DNA from: Caldilineaceae bacterium
GTDB taxonomy: Bacteria; Chloroflexota; Anaerolineae; Caldilineales; Caldilineaceae
NCBI GenBank assembly: GCA_958295845.1
Contig: OY282376.1
Location: forward strand, 4,291,022-4,355,021
DNA: 64,000 nucleotides
Reading direction: 5' to 3'
The notes beneath the pieces were generated by a model. It was not told the DNA's origin and made no database searches. It saw nothing but the letters and a program-made list of their open reading frames with translations. Both the position numbers and the translations under genes were made by a program. Below, in pieces: positions 16,621 to 26,409 of this stretch (position 1 is its first letter; each line of letters starts with the position of its first letter).

Positions 16621-18030
16621 CTATTCTTCGCTGTCGGCCTCAAGGTTACACTGTACCAGCGGTCCTTCAGGGTCGGTCCCGGTGTGGTATTTGTAGGTTT
16701 CGCCGCCGGTTTCCAGGACGATCAGGTAGCCCGGTGTGATCATCTGGGCGTACATCGTGTCCGGCTCGGGACAGCCGAGGCTGGAGTCGCTCCACTCCAT
16801 CTCTTCGGTGCTGACAGTTGTGATCTCATCGGACGCGGCGCTGGTCGCCTGCATAAGGTCCTCGGTGGCGCGTTCGACCAGGCGGGACAAGGGGTCGTCC
16901 ATGACCATTTGCGGCGCGACTTCGACCATCGAAGAAGCGGCGGGTGTGCCGTCTTCTGTGCATTGCACCAGTGGTCCATCGGGGTTGATCGTGGTGTGAA
17001 AGTACAATGTGTTGCCTTCGGATTCCAGGACGATCAGGAAGCCCGGTGTGATGACCTGGGCGTACATCGCGTCCGGATCCGGGCAGCCGAGGCTGGAATC
17101 GCTCCATTCAACCTCTTCGGTGCTGACAACGGTGATCGCGTCGGACTCGGCGCCGGTTGCCTGGACCAGGTCATCTTTGGCCCGTTCGATCAGGAGGGTC
17201 AGCGCGTCTTCGTCCATTATGATTAATCCTACGGATTCGGTTGGGAGGGCGGGAGCCGCGCTTGCGGGCGTCCCTTCTTCGGTGCATTGCACCAGCGGCC
17301 CTTCGGGGTCGGCGCCGGTGTGGTAGTTAAATGTGTTGCCGTCGGATTCGAGGACGATCAGGAAGCCCGGCGTGATCATCTGCGCGTACATCTTGTTCGG
17401 CTCCTGGCAGCCGAGGCCGGTGTCGCTCCACTCCATCTCTTCGGTGCTGACAACTGTGATCTCGTCGGAGTCGGCACCGGTTGCCTGGATGAGGTCCTCT
17501 GTTGCCCGTTCGATCAGGCGCGGCAGGGCGTCGTCGGCAACAATCTCGGTCTCTTCTTCGAGCTCCTCCGGGGGGGCGAGCGCTGCGCCTGCGGGCGTCC
17601 CGTCTGCGGTGCACTGCACCAGCGGCCCTTCGGGGTCGGCGCCGGTGTGATAGTCGTAGGTTTCGCCGCCAGATTCGAGGACGATGAAGTAGCCCGGCGT
17701 GATCATCTGCGCGTACATTTCGTCAGGATGGGGGCAGCCGAGGCTTGTGTCACCCCATTCTACTTCCTCGGTACTGACGAGAACGGTATCGTCTGAATCG
17801 GCGCCGGCCGTCTGCACCAAGTCTTCTTTGGCGCGTTCGACCAGCCGGGCCAACGTTTCGTCCGCGGCCGTTGATACAGCGGTCGGCTCTGCCGGCGGCG
17901 AAAAGGGGTTTCGGATATTGCAGGCGCTTAGCGCCAATGAAGCGACTGTCAGCGCAGTGGCGACCTTCATTGCAATCGAGAGCCGCGGCTGCCAGCGGTA
18001 AGCGACTCTGTCCTCTGAAATCTCAGGCAC
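16621..18030 (-). CDS. Lipoprotein built of four tandem ~105-residue repeats, each with a Cys pair
   Basis: A 469-residue protein with a short basic N-terminus, a signal helix and a lipobox (SLALSAC, Cys37). Four repeats follow at about 57-140, 166-249, 275-357 and 378-461. Each has a helical start (LxRLVERAxEDLxQATGADSDxI), then STEExEWSDxSLGCPxPDxMYAQMITPG, IVLExxG, YHTGxDPxGPLVQC. Two Cys per repeat (99/140, 208/249, 316/357, 420/461) could form one disulfide each. Linkers are short and acidic or Ala/Pro-rich. The repeats are also close at DNA level, so they arose by recent in-frame duplication. The GTG at 18030 has a GGGGAG Shine-Dalgarno. I cannot name a function; an extracytoplasmic binding or inhibitor-like module is one possibility. 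Confidence 0.75.
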   Translation of the reverse strand: MPEISEDRVAYRWQPRLSIAMKVATALTVASLALSACNIRNPFSPPAEPTAVSTAADETLARLVERAKEDLVQTAGADSDDTVLVSTEEVEWGDTSLGCPHPDEMYAQMITPGYFIVLESGGETYDYHTGADPEGPLVQCTADGTPAGAALAPPEELEEETEIVADDALPRLIERATEDLIQATGADSDEITVVSTEEMEWSDTGLGCQEPNKMYAQMITPGFLIVLESDGNTFNYHTGADPEGPLVQCTEEGTPASAAPALPTESVGLIIMDEDALTLLIERAKDDLVQATGAESDAITVVSTEEVEWSDSSLGCPDPDAMYAQVITPGFLIVLESEGNTLYFHTTINPDGPLVQCTEDGTPAASSMVEVAPQMVMDDPLSRLVERATEDLMQATSAASDEITTVSTEEMEWSDSSLGCPEPDTMYAQMITPGYLIVLETGGETYKYHTGTDPEGPLVQCNLEADSEE

Positions 18031-18117
18031 AGTTTCTCCCCGTGTCGTGATCGTAGGTAGGAAGTGCCTTTTCTCCCATTGTACTGGAGAAAAGACTCTT
18101 CATGCTACGGACTGATT

Positions 18118-18369
18118 CTATCTGGCGAGCTGTACCAATAGATCCTGCAAGATTCCCAAGACGATGAAGACGACAATCGGAGAGATGTCGATCATGCCGA
18201 TTGAGGGGATGAGCTTGCGGGCCGGTTCCAGTACGGGTTCCGTCACCTGAAAGAGAAGCTGCACAATCGGGTGATGAGGGTCCAGGTTCGGGATCCACGT
18301 GATCAGGATTCGAATCAAGAGGATGAAAGTGTAGATCTGAAGTACACGGGCCAAGAGCAAGAAGATCAC
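18118..18369 (-). CDS. yggT: YggT family membrane protein
   Basis: An 83-residue membrane protein with two hydrophobic helices around a conserved loop: ILLIRILITWIPNLDPHHPIVQLLFQVTEPVLEP, where the W-P and TEP-LxP pattern is typical of the YggT/CCB3 family. Members are linked to osmotic tolerance or cytochrome b6 haem attachment in other organisms; the role here is not known. It lies 84 nt downstream of proC, in the common bacterial order yggS-proC-yggT. Confidence 0.88.
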   Translation of the reverse strand: MIFLLLARVLQIYTFILLIRILITWIPNLDPHHPIVQLLFQVTEPVLEPARKLIPSIGMIDISPIVVFIVLGILQDLLVQLAR

Positions 18370-18453
18370 GGCTACTCCTAACGTTTAACCAACTATACGA
18401 ACGAATATACGAACGAATCACCTATGTCCAGCAGCCGGCAAATGCGCCAGCGG

Positions 18454-19284
18454 CTAGGCATTGCTAATGTTGCCACCCAATTCCTTGCTGCGCCGGTAGG
18501 CAGCATCCACGGCATCGATCAGGGCAGAGCGCACGCCGGCGCGCTCCAAGAGCAGCGTTCCGGCGGCGGTTGTTCCGGCGGGGCTGGTTACGCGATTGCG
18601 CAGGTCAGCGGGATGGAGACCGCTCTGGCGCATCAACTCGACGCTACCCTCTACGGTTTGTAACACCATCTGTTGGGCTTGGTCGCGACTGAAACCGATG
18701 TGAACGCCGGCATCGATGAGGGCCTCGAGCAGGAGATAGACGAAGCCGGGCCCGGAGCCGCTCAAGCCGGTGGCCATATCGAGGTAGTGTTCGTCTGCCA
18801 CGTAGATGGCCTGGCCCATTGCCTCAAGAATGGCCTGGGCAGCGGCGCGATCTGCCTCGGTTACGTCGTCCGTGTCGGTCCAGACGGTCATGCCCTTGCC
18901 AACCTGCGCGGGCGTGTTGGGCATGGAGCGAACGATTTTGTTGTGGTCGAGACCGGACTCGAGCGTGTTGATGCGCACACCGGCCATGATACTGACAACG
19001 AGGGCATCCTGGGGTAAGTTTCCTTCCAGATCTGCCATAACCAGGCCAAGGACCTGGGGCTTGACGGCCAGAACGACGACAGAAGCGCCGGCCACGGCCT
19101 GGGCGTTGTTGGTTTCTGTTTTGACGCCGTACGTGCTGTCAAGGAATTCGCGGCGGGCGGCGACGGGCTCGGAAACACAGATTTGGGCAGGGTCGAGCAG
19201 TTGATTGCCGATCAGTGAGCCGATTATGGCCTCACCCATTGCGCCGCCGCCGATAAAGGTCGTTTTGCCGTCTAACTGATTCAT
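18454..19284 (-). CDS. proC: Pyrroline-5-carboxylate reductase
   Basis: The last step of proline synthesis: NADPH-dependent reduction of 1-pyrroline-5-carboxylate to proline. The 276 residues match the usual length. It has an N-terminal Rossmann loop ([16 protein letters not shown]), [11 protein letters not shown], the [19 protein letters not shown] motif, and [12 protein letters not shown] near the C-terminus, which is the family signature. It overlaps the yggS stop by 4 nt, so the two are translationally coupled. Confidence 0.95.
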   Translation of the reverse strand: MNQLDGKTTFIGGGAMGEAIIGSLIGNQLLDPAQICVSEPVAARREFLDSTYGVKTETNNAQAVAGASVVVLAVKPQVLGLVMADLEGNLPQDALVVSIMAGVRINTLESGLDHNKIVRSMPNTPAQVGKGMTVWTDTDDVTEADRAAAQAILEAMGQAIYVADEHYLDMATGLSGSGPGFVYLLLEALIDAGVHIGFSRDQAQQMVLQTVEGSVELMRQSGLHPADLRNRVTSPAGTTAAGTLLLERAGVRSALIDAVDAAYRRSKELGGNISNA

Positions 19285-20030
19285 TCGTACTCCCTGTGGC
19301 CGAAGATCGCGGTGCCGACGCGCACGATTGTGGCCCCCTCTTCGATTGCGACTTCGAAGTCGCTTGTCATGCCCATAGACAGATGCTGCCAGGTTGCCTG
19401 TTGAAACTGTGCGGGCGGGAATGTGTGCCGCAACTCCTGAAGCAGGCAGCGCAGTTGGCGGAAAAGCGGCCTAACCTCTTCGGCATCGTCAACAAACGGG
19501 GCCATTGTCATCAGCCCGCAGTAACGCAGCGCGGGCAGGTCCAGCAGCGATGGCAGGTCGTCGGCCAGGCCGGCAGGGGAGAAGCCGTGTTTGCTGGCTT
19601 CGCCGCTGACGTTGACTTCGAGGAGGACGTCGAGCGGTTGGTTGTTTTCAGCGGCCAGCCGGCTGAGACGCCGGGCGATTTTGGGCCGGTCGACCGCATG
19701 GATCAGGCAGATTGCTGCGCTGCCAGACTGGCGCTCGGCGGCTGGCGGCGCCAGGGCCAGTTTCGCCTTACGGCTTTGAATCGTGCCGATCGCATGCCAG
19801 CGAATTGGGTTCAAGCCGGCGGCGGCCGCGGCATCGGCTTTGGGCCAGAGTTCTTCCAGCCGGTTTTCGCCGAAATCAACCTGGCCGGCGGCGGCGGTCT
19901 CTGCGACCAGCGCCAGCGGTTTTGTCTTGCTCACGGCTACGAGCGTGATTTCGTCCGGGGACCGCTGCGCGCGCCTTGCGGCCTCGGCCATGCGAGCGCG
20001 TACTTGGCGCAAGTTGTCAGCAATCGTCAT
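19281..20030 (-). CDS. yggS: YggS family pyridoxal phosphate-binding protein
   Basis: A PLP homeostasis protein (PLPBP family) of 249 residues, with a TIM-barrel fold like alanine racemase N-domain but without racemase activity. Motifs: [10 protein letters not shown] with the PLP-binding Lys, [65 protein letters not shown]. It is first in the yggS-proC-yggT cluster, an arrangement found in many phyla. Confidence 0.94.
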   Translation of the reverse strand: MTIADNLRQVRARMAEAARRAQRSPDEITLVAVSKTKPLALVAETAAAGQVDFGENRLEELWPKADAAAAAGLNPIRWHAIGTIQSRKAKLALAPPAAERQSGSAAICLIHAVDRPKIARRLSRLAAENNQPLDVLLEVNVSGEASKHGFSPAGLADDLPSLLDLPALRYCGLMTMAPFVDDAEEVRPLFRQLRCLLQELRHTFPPAQFQQATWQHLSMGMTSDFEVAIEEGATIVRVGTAIFGHREYE

Positions 20031-20098
20031 GGCAGATGGTCACAGTCAGCGTACCAGGGCGATGCGGAGGCGCATCGCTGATCATCAGAATACCAAAT

Positions 20099-20126
20099 AG
20101 GTGCCCATCGAGAGAGGAGGGCACCT
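20099..20126 (-). terminator. Inverted repeat after the M20 hydrolase gene, possible weak terminator
   Basis: AGGTGCCC (20099-20106) and GGGCACCT (20119-20126) form an 8-bp stem with a 12-nt loop between the M20 gene (stop at 20234) and yggS (start at 20030). Only a short T-stretch follows on the minus strand, so terminator function is uncertain. Confidence 0.4.
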
Positions 20127-20233
20127 CTAAGACACCCTATTGTCGCTAATTGTTCAGATTTCGTCCAATTCGGTTATTTGGATGCGGCCGGCTGCTCGGC
20201 GTCGTGGAGAATGCGGCTCAAGGAAAAGGGACC

Positions 20234-21439
20234 TTACTTGATAATTGCGGGCAGCAGGGCGTAGAACTCGGTGGATTTGACGACGTCGGCCAGTGGGACG
20301 CTGTCGAGCACGGTGTGCGCGGTGACTTCATCTCCGGGGGCGAAACCGATACTGGGGATGCCGGCTTTGCCGCGCCAGTAGATGCCGTTGGTGCTGAAAT
20401 CCCACTTGCTGGTGGGCGCGTCAGGAAGGCCGATGAGTTTGCGGGTCTCCTGGCCTGCCTGGACGAGGGGCTCATCATCTTCGAGCGCCCAGGCGGGGAA
20501 GTATTTTTCGACAGGGAAGACGAAGCCGGTATAGCTGGGCTCGTCGTAGTAGAGCATTTCCAGGGTCACGTCTCCGGCCTGTTGATTTGCCAGTGGGATG
20601 AGGCCGCGCACCTGCTCGATGACGGCTTCCAGATCCTCGCCGAAGGTGACGCGGCGGTCGATGTAGACGGTGCACTGGTTGGGGACGGCGTTAAGACTGG
20701 GCGTTTCGACTTCGATATCGGTGGCGGTGATCTTGCCGGGCCCGAGGAAGGGATGGTCACCCAGTTGCGGCTCGAGGCGGCTGATGCCTTCGACAAGGGG
20801 GAGGGCCTTGTAGATGGCGTTGTCGCCGAGATGATTGCTGGCGGCGTGGGCGCTGCGGCCTTTGGCGACCGCTTTCAGCTCGACGCGGCCTTTGTGACCG
20901 CGATAGATCTGCATTTTGGTGGGTTCGCCGATGACGACGAAGTCGGGGCGGATGCCTTCGTGTTCAACGAAAGCGTGGGGCGCGATACCGTCGCACCACT
21001 CCTCCATATTGCCGAAGTAGTAGGCGGTCCAACCATCGAGCAGGCCCAGGGTGCGGGCGATGGCGAGACCGTAGATCATGCCGGGTGTGCTGCCTTTTTC
21101 GTCGCATGCGCCGCGGGCGTAGAAGACGCCGTCCTCGACTTTGCCCTCGAAGGGGTCCCACTCCCACTCGTCTGCGGCACCGATGCCGACTGTATCGATG
21201 TGGCTGTCGTAGACGAGGATGCGTTCACCGTTGCCGATTCTGCCGACGGTGTTGCCCATGGAGTCGAACCAGACTTCGTCGAAGCCGAGTTTGCGCATTT
21301 CTTCCTGGACGCGTTCGCCGACGGGGCCGATCTGCGAATCGATGGAGGGGATGGCGCAGATCTGGCGGAGGAAGGTGATGATGTCGTCGCCGTACTCTTG
21401 CACGGCGGACTGGATTGCGGGGACGTGAGTTTCGTGCAT
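20234..21439 (-). CDS. M20 family metallohydrolase, YgeY-like
   Basis: A 401-residue ArgE/DapE/M20-type dinuclear zinc hydrolase. Metal-binding segments are VYDSHIDTV (His, Asp), RGACDEKGS (bridging Asp), MEEWCDG (catalytic Glu and metal Glu) and a C-terminal TAHTVLDSVP (His). Sequence pattern and length resemble the YgeY group of deacylases/carbamoyl hydrolases linked to purine or amino-acid degradation in other bacteria. Substrate is unknown. It is the last gene of the ABC-importer cluster, 35 nt after the second permease, suggesting it acts on something imported or formed in that pathway. Confidence 0.85.
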   Translation of the reverse strand: MHETHVPAIQSAVQEYGDDIITFLRQICAIPSIDSQIGPVGERVQEEMRKLGFDEVWFDSMGNTVGRIGNGERILVYDSHIDTVGIGAADEWEWDPFEGKVEDGVFYARGACDEKGSTPGMIYGLAIARTLGLLDGWTAYYFGNMEEWCDGIAPHAFVEHEGIRPDFVVIGEPTKMQIYRGHKGRVELKAVAKGRSAHAASNHLGDNAIYKALPLVEGISRLEPQLGDHPFLGPGKITATDIEVETPSLNAVPNQCTVYIDRRVTFGEDLEAVIEQVRGLIPLANQQAGDVTLEMLYYDEPSYTGFVFPVEKYFPAWALEDDEPLVQAGQETRKLIGLPDAPTSKWDFSTNGIYWRGKAGIPSIGFAPGDEVTAHTVLDSVPLADVVKSTEFYALLPAIIK

Positions 21440-21474
21440 GGATAGACTCCCAGAACGCAGAAAGGTATCTGCAA

Positions 21475-22353
21475 TCAGCCTTTGAGCGCGCCGGCCATTA
21501 TGCCTTCGATGAAGTAGCGCTGCATGGCGAAGAAGATAATGATAATTGGGATAACGGCGATAACGGCGCCGCCGAGGACAAGGCCGTACTGGTCATTATA
21601 GGGGCCGCGCAGCGTGGGCAGGGCCAGGTTGATCACGTACATGGTCGAATCATTAAGGACGATCAGGGGCCAGAGAAAGTCGTTCCAGGAAGACTGGAAA
21701 AAGATAATGCCCATCACGGCCAAGGCCGGACGCAGGTTGGGAATTGCGATGCGGAAGAAGATGCCCAGTTCGCTGGAGCCGTCGATGCGGGCGGCCTCCA
21801 TCAGTTCGGTGGGCAGGGCCAGCGCGTACTGCCGGGCCAGGAATATTCCGAAGGCGCTGGCGGCGAAGGGAACGATGAGCACCCAGTAGGTGTTGAGCCA
21901 GCCCAGTCTGACCATCATGGTATAGAGGGGGATAAGCACCACTTCGAATGGAAGCGTAAAACTGGCCAAGACCATCACGAAGAGGACGCGTCGGAAAGGA
22001 AAGTCATATTTGGCGAAGGCGAACCCGGCCAACATGCACAGGAAAAGAGAGAGCGTAGTACGCCCGACAGCGACGATTGCCGTGTTCAAGAACCAGCGAA
22101 GGTACAGGGTTTCTCCGAATAAGGTTGTGTAGTTGTCGAAGAACGGCTCTTTGGGAATGATCTGGACCGGAAAGGTGAAGATTTCATTCTGTGGCTTGAA
22201 TGAGGCCGAAATCATGTATATGAAGGGGATGGCAGCAAGCAGTACGCCAATTAGCAAGAAAAAGTTTGCCAGGCTCACAAGAGCTCCGTTACGAATTTTT
22301 ATGCCGGAGAATCTCGGCCCAGATGCAGGCGTGGTCTGAACAGTTGTTGTCAT
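21475..22353 (-). CDS. ABC sugar transporter permease, MalG/UgpE type
   Basis: An inner-membrane channel subunit, 292 residues and six predicted helices. The EAA loop is MEAARIDGSSELGIFFRIAIP and the C-terminus FIEGIMAGALKG is typical of CUT1 MalG-like permeases. GAGGG precedes the ATG. It pairs with the permease immediately upstream and the binding protein beyond it. No ATPase gene is in the cluster. Confidence 0.9.
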   Translation of the reverse strand: MTTTVQTTPASGPRFSGIKIRNGALVSLANFFLLIGVLLAAIPFIYMISASFKPQNEIFTFPVQIIPKEPFFDNYTTLFGETLYLRWFLNTAIVAVGRTTLSLFLCMLAGFAFAKYDFPFRRVLFVMVLASFTLPFEVVLIPLYTMMVRLGWLNTYWVLIVPFAASAFGIFLARQYALALPTELMEAARIDGSSELGIFFRIAIPNLRPALAVMGIIFFQSSWNDFLWPLIVLNDSTMYVINLALPTLRGPYNDQYGLVLGGAVIAVIPIIIIFFAMQRYFIEGIMAGALKG

Positions 22354-22459
22354 GAAGTCCCTCAGGTCTGATCGGTATGAATCAGCTCAGGCAGGCGGGG
22401 CGCGCTATGTGAATATGCCCGGAAGTTCATATTGGCCCAGTGTTGGCCCAGCGGTTGTC

Positions 22460-23425
22460 CTATTGATCCTCGCGAAAAGCGCCAAAGAAGCGCAGGTTGA
22501 GAATGGCCAGGATGACGATGATTGTGACCAACGTATATCCAATCGCGGATGCATAGCCCAGATTAAAGTAGGAGAAGCCGGTATTGTAGAGATACTGAAC
22601 GATACTTAAGGACTGGTCCCGGGGGCCGCCGCCGGTAAGCAGATATGGCTCGGCGAAAATCTGGTAGGAGCCGTTAATTGCGGTTACCGTCACAAAAAGG
22701 ATTACGGGGCGCATCAAGGGAATGGTAATGCCGGTCAGTACCTGCCACCAATTGGCCCCGTCGATAGAGGCCGCCTCCTCCAACTCTTTGGGGATATTTT
22801 GCAGGCCCGCGACAAAATAAAGAGAGTTGATACCGGTAAAACGCCAGACCAGCAGCAGAATGATGGAGACTTTCACCACGCTTGCATTGCGAACCCAGCC
22901 CACTTTGGCCTCTTCACCAAACAACCCCACCAGATAGCTGTTTATCAGGCCGGAGTTATAGTCGTAAAGAATGCTGAACATGAGGCTGGCGATGACGGCA
23001 GACGTCAGCAGCGGCACAAAGTAGGAGAGGCGATAGAAGCTTTTCGCATTTGCCCAGGGAACGAGCTTGGAGTTGACAACGGCTGCCAGTATGAATGCAA
23101 GTGGGATCTGCACGAAAAGGCTTCCCAACGCATAGACTGTCGTATTGAGCAGTGACTGTTTGAATCGAGGGTCGGCAACGAGGTTGAAGTAGTTGTCGAG
23201 GCCGATAAACGAAGGCGTGCTGATGCCTTGTTGTTTATGAAAACTCAGGTAGAAGCTGCGAACAACCGGCCAAGCCAGGAAGATAGCAAACAGGATGAAG
23301 AAGGGAGCGATGTAGAAATAGGGGATAATCGTCAGGCGGTGACGGTGCCACCACAGTCTGAAACCTGTGGGCGTTCCAGGCGCGTAACGGCGACCGGTTG
23401 GGGAAAATTCGCTTGACGATGCCAT
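22460..23425 (-). CDS. ABC sugar transporter permease, MalF/UgpA type
   Basis: The second channel subunit, 321 residues, with a basic cytoplasmic N-terminus (HRHRLTIIPYFYIAPFF) and six predicted helices. The EAA loop is LEEAASIDGANWWQVLTGITIP. GGAGATATGC precedes the ATG at 23425. It lies between the binding-protein gene, separated by 211 nt with a strong hairpin, and the MalG-type permease. Confidence 0.9.
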   Translation of the reverse strand: MASSSEFSPTGRRYAPGTPTGFRLWWHRHRLTIIPYFYIAPFFILFAIFLAWPVVRSFYLSFHKQQGISTPSFIGLDNYFNLVADPRFKQSLLNTTVYALGSLFVQIPLAFILAAVVNSKLVPWANAKSFYRLSYFVPLLTSAVIASLMFSILYDYNSGLINSYLVGLFGEEAKVGWVRNASVVKVSIILLLVWRFTGINSLYFVAGLQNIPKELEEAASIDGANWWQVLTGITIPLMRPVILFVTVTAINGSYQIFAEPYLLTGGGPRDQSLSIVQYLYNTGFSYFNLGYASAIGYTLVTIIVILAILNLRFFGAFREDQ

Positions 23426-23527
23426 GCATATCTCCGTGGTTTACGACTCAATTTCCAGAGATGGGCGGCGTAGACGCCCAAAAGGGATCATGCCGATATC
23501 TGTACTGTGAAACAGCAATCTGAAATG

Positions 23528-23555
23528 AAAGGGAGAGGCGCCGGCCCCTCCCTTT
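23528..23555 (-). promoter_or_regulatory. Intercistronic hairpin between binding-protein and permease genes
   Basis: AAAGGGAGAGGC (23528-23539) and GCCCCTCCCTTT (23544-23555) pair over 12 bp with one imperfect pair and a 4-nt loop. Only a weak T-bias follows on the minus strand. Position and strength match a transcript-processing or partial-termination site that lowers permease expression relative to the binding protein. Confidence 0.7.
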
Positions 23556-23636
23556 TCAATGCAGAAGTACTGCTAAGTTCCCTACTTTCAATGCCTTCAA
23601 GTACGAGCAGTACTGGCAGTGTATTGCCGAGTACTA

Positions 23637-24998
23637 CTAGAGCGACTTGATGCGTTCCAGCTCGGGTTCCAGTTCAGAGAAGGCTGCATCGATGTCAGCC
23701 GAGTCCTGCAGGACCGGCGTAATCACGAAGTTGTTGATGGCCGTGTGGAATTCGGGCGCCCACGGCGACTGGAAGATGCGAGGCATCTGCAGAGCGAGAT
23801 CTTTGTACAGCTCACCGATGACCTGGCCTTCGTAGTAGTCGTACGGCTCGTTAAGTACCGGATCGTCCAGCACGGGGATGTAGGAGGGCCAGATACCGCG
23901 CTCGATGGAGTCCTGGAGAACGGCGTCTGTCAGGTGTGTGAATTCGATGATCTGCCATGCTTCTTCGGGATGCTGAGCCTGCTTGGGGATGCTGACACTG
24001 GTACCGCCATGTGTGGCGGTGGGTCCGCTATCACCGAAGCCGCCGGGGATCCGCTGCAGGCGCCATTCGTTCTCCTGGCCGGGGCCGATCTTGTCCTCGC
24101 GGCCCAATTTGCCATTGTGCCAGGGAGCGCCAAGGGTGCAGGCGATCTGGTCCTGGCGGAATGATTCCCAGTAGATGGGCGGCGACCAGGTCGAATCGCC
24201 GGTAACCGGCGCGCCGATGGCGATGCCAAGATCGTGGATGGTCATGCGCTGGAACTCGAGGATCTCTTTGCCCAGGTCATTGATGCCGCCGAAGTCGCCG
24301 TTTTCGTCGAACATTTCACCACCGGCAGCGAAGAGCATGATCTGGAAGTCGCCGTCATGCAGGTCGTGCCAGGAGATCACAGCCATGTCCTTGGCTTCTT
24401 TGAGGACAACGCCGGCTTCCATCAGGTCGTTCCAGGTCTCGAACGGAGTTTCGATGCCGATTTCGTCGAATACGCTCTTGCGGTAGGCGAGGGAACAGGC
24501 GTTGACTTCGTTGCCGATGCCATAGACGCTGCCCTTCCAGGACCAGTAGTCGACTGCAGAACCGAGCACGAGGTCGTCCATGCGTTCGCCGATGCGGTCG
24601 GTCAGATCGATAAAGCAGATTTCCTCGCCTTTGAAGAAGGCAGCCATGCGGCCCTGCTCGACGCGCATGACGTCGGGGACGCCTACGCCTGAGGCGCATG
24701 CGGCCAGCATTTTGTCGTGGATCTCGCCGAAGGGGGCCACGACCGGGTTCCACGTGATATGTGGGTTCTCTTCTGAGAAGCCATAGTTATCCATGGCGTT
24801 CTGAATCCAACCGAGGCCCTGTTCCCAGTGCGCCCAGGCTTCGACGACCACTTCCATGTCCTCGGAAGGGGCGGCAGAAGCATCGCCGCCAGCAGGGGCG
24901 GCGGGCGGCGCGCAGGCGGCCAAGGTGGCTGCGCCGGCAGCCATGCCACTCCAGCGGACAAAGTCGCGCCGGGAGAGGCTTGCATTTGCTTTTGTCAT
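23637..24998 (-). CDS. Extracellular sugar-binding lipoprotein (family 1 solute-binding protein)
   Basis: A 453-residue substrate-binding protein. The N-terminus has a twin-arginine motif (LSRRDFVRWSG) and lipobox (ATLAAC), then an Ala/Gly/Pro linker, so it is a predicted Tat-exported lipoprotein. The mature part has the two-lobed CUT1-binding layout, with Trp-rich segments for stacking on sugar rings and a typical GGTSVSIPKQAQHPEEAW near the hinge. AAGGAGGAAATGCA precedes the ATG. It is followed by two permease genes. The ligand is unknown; flanking dehydrogenase and lactonase genes suggest a sugar that is oxidised after import. Confidence 0.9.
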   Translation of the reverse strand: MTKANASLSRRDFVRWSGMAAGAATLAACAPPAAPAGGDASAAPSEDMEVVVEAWAHWEQGLGWIQNAMDNYGFSEENPHITWNPVVAPFGEIHDKMLAACASGVGVPDVMRVEQGRMAAFFKGEEICFIDLTDRIGERMDDLVLGSAVDYWSWKGSVYGIGNEVNACSLAYRKSVFDEIGIETPFETWNDLMEAGVVLKEAKDMAVISWHDLHDGDFQIMLFAAGGEMFDENGDFGGINDLGKEILEFQRMTIHDLGIAIGAPVTGDSTWSPPIYWESFRQDQIACTLGAPWHNGKLGREDKIGPGQENEWRLQRIPGGFGDSGPTATHGGTSVSIPKQAQHPEEAWQIIEFTHLTDAVLQDSIERGIWPSYIPVLDDPVLNEPYDYYEGQVIGELYKDLALQMPRIFQSPWAPEFHTAINNFVITPVLQDSADIDAAFSELEPELERIKSL

Positions 24999-25209
24999 TG
25001 CATTTCCTCCTTAAGGAAAATACGAGATGCGAAAAAGTGGTACTTCAAATACACAGACAAAGGACTGCAAGTGTGCATTGAAAGAAGGGAAGCTCTTGCG
25101 AGCATGCGGGCGCCGAGAGGGGGACAGGACAACCCGACCGGGCGCTAAAGATAACCACCTATACCTGATCTGTCAAATTTTGACCCTTGTGCGATTTCGA
25201 CTTGGAAAA

Positions 25210-26286
25210 TCAGGATGCGGCGCTGGCCAGCATTTCCATGAGCGGCGAGTCATTGATTTCCAAGGGCAGATCTACGCGGCCGCGTATACGGCTGGATTCG
25301 TAGGTGGCAAATGTCAGCTCGGCGTTTCGCAGCGCGCGGCGGGCGGACATCTCCGGTTCTCGCTGGTCGCGCAGCGCATCGATCAGATCGATAACGCCCT
25401 TGCTTACTGCCTCAAAGTCATGGATGGAGCCGGCCTCTTTGCGGTGTTCCCATCCGGATGTTTGCGGGTTGAAGAGGAGCAGTCCCTGGTCGGGGCGCAT
25501 GGGCAGGTCGATGATGCCTTCACTGCCTTGTAGGCGAATGCCGAAGGGGGCGTTGAAGATATCCTGGGCGGTGATGAGCAGCCCTTCGACACCGTTTTGG
25601 AAGTGGACCTGGCTGATGCCCTGGTTTTCGTGCGGCACGCCGTAGACGTCCTCGACTTCTGAGGTGTCGATTTGGCCCAGCACCCACTCGGCAGGGGATT
25701 CGTCATTGCAGAAGTGCATGATGTCGAACCAGTGCGTGCCCCAGTCATTCATATTGGGGCAGTAGCACTCCACGCGTTGTAACGTGCCGATAGCGCCCTC
25801 TTGCACCATATCGCGAGCGGCACAGATTGGCGGCGCAAAGCGACGCTGGTGGTTGAAAGTGAGCTGGACGCCATTGCTTTCACAGACTTCGGCCATGCGT
25901 TTGGCCTCGCCGAAGGTGGGCGCCATGGGCTTTTCGCAGTGGACGGCCTTGACGCCGGCCTCGGCGGCTGCGATGACCATTTCTGCGTGGAGATGGGGCC
26001 AGACGCAGACTGAAACAATGTCGAGGTCCGTTTCTGTGAGCATTTGGCGATAGTCCTCGAATATCATGTCTCCGCCATGGGTTTCCTGAAACGCCAGCGC
26101 ATTTTCGCGGCTGATGTCGGAGAGAGCAACCAGCTGTGTATACCCCGTGGCCGCATAGCCCATGGCATGGCGATGGGCCATGCCCATACCGGTGGCCTCT
26201 TCGGTCCTCCAAGGGCGGCCGCAGCCGATGATGCCGACGCGATAGGCGGCAGATTGGTCCGCACTGGCCTTACTATTGGATGTCAT
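25210..26286 (-). CDS. Gfo/Idh/MocA family oxidoreductase
   Basis: A 358-residue NAD(P)-dependent dehydrogenase of the sugar/inositol type. N-terminal Rossmann fold with YRVGIIGCGRPWR, and the HCEKPMAPT motif whose Lys is a conserved active-site residue. The GWGTHWFDIMHF-like segment (NDWGTHWFDIMH) corresponds to the catalytic region with a conserved Asp and His. AAGGAACGAGA precedes the ATG. It forms a run with SMP-30 lactonase and another Gfo/Idh enzyme. No Tat signal is seen, so it is cytoplasmic. The exact sugar cannot be read from sequence. Confidence 0.88.
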   Translation of the reverse strand: MTSNSKASADQSAAYRVGIIGCGRPWRTEEATGMGMAHRHAMGYAATGYTQLVALSDISRENALAFQETHGGDMIFEDYRQMLTETDLDIVSVCVWPHLHAEMVIAAAEAGVKAVHCEKPMAPTFGEAKRMAEVCESNGVQLTFNHQRRFAPPICAARDMVQEGAIGTLQRVECYCPNMNDWGTHWFDIMHFCNDESPAEWVLGQIDTSEVEDVYGVPHENQGISQVHFQNGVEGLLITAQDIFNAPFGIRLQGSEGIIDLPMRPDQGLLLFNPQTSGWEHRKEAGSIHDFEAVSKGVIDLIDALRDQREPEMSARRALRNAELTFATYESSRIRGRVDLPLEINDSPLMEMLASAAS

Positions 26287-26409
26287 TCTCGTTCCTTTCG
26301 ACGAAGTCGATGTATTGAATTTGTAGGGGGAGAGTCCCCAAAAGTAAACGAAATTCTGAAACTCATCCTCCGGCGGCGGCCGCGCGCGCTTCAGGAGGCG
26401 GGCATGGGT

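Noticed and set aside
20150-21445. A 431-codon plus-strand frame over the M20 hydrolase
   Set aside because: Antisense to a gene with all M20 metal ligands; composition is typical of antisense translation.
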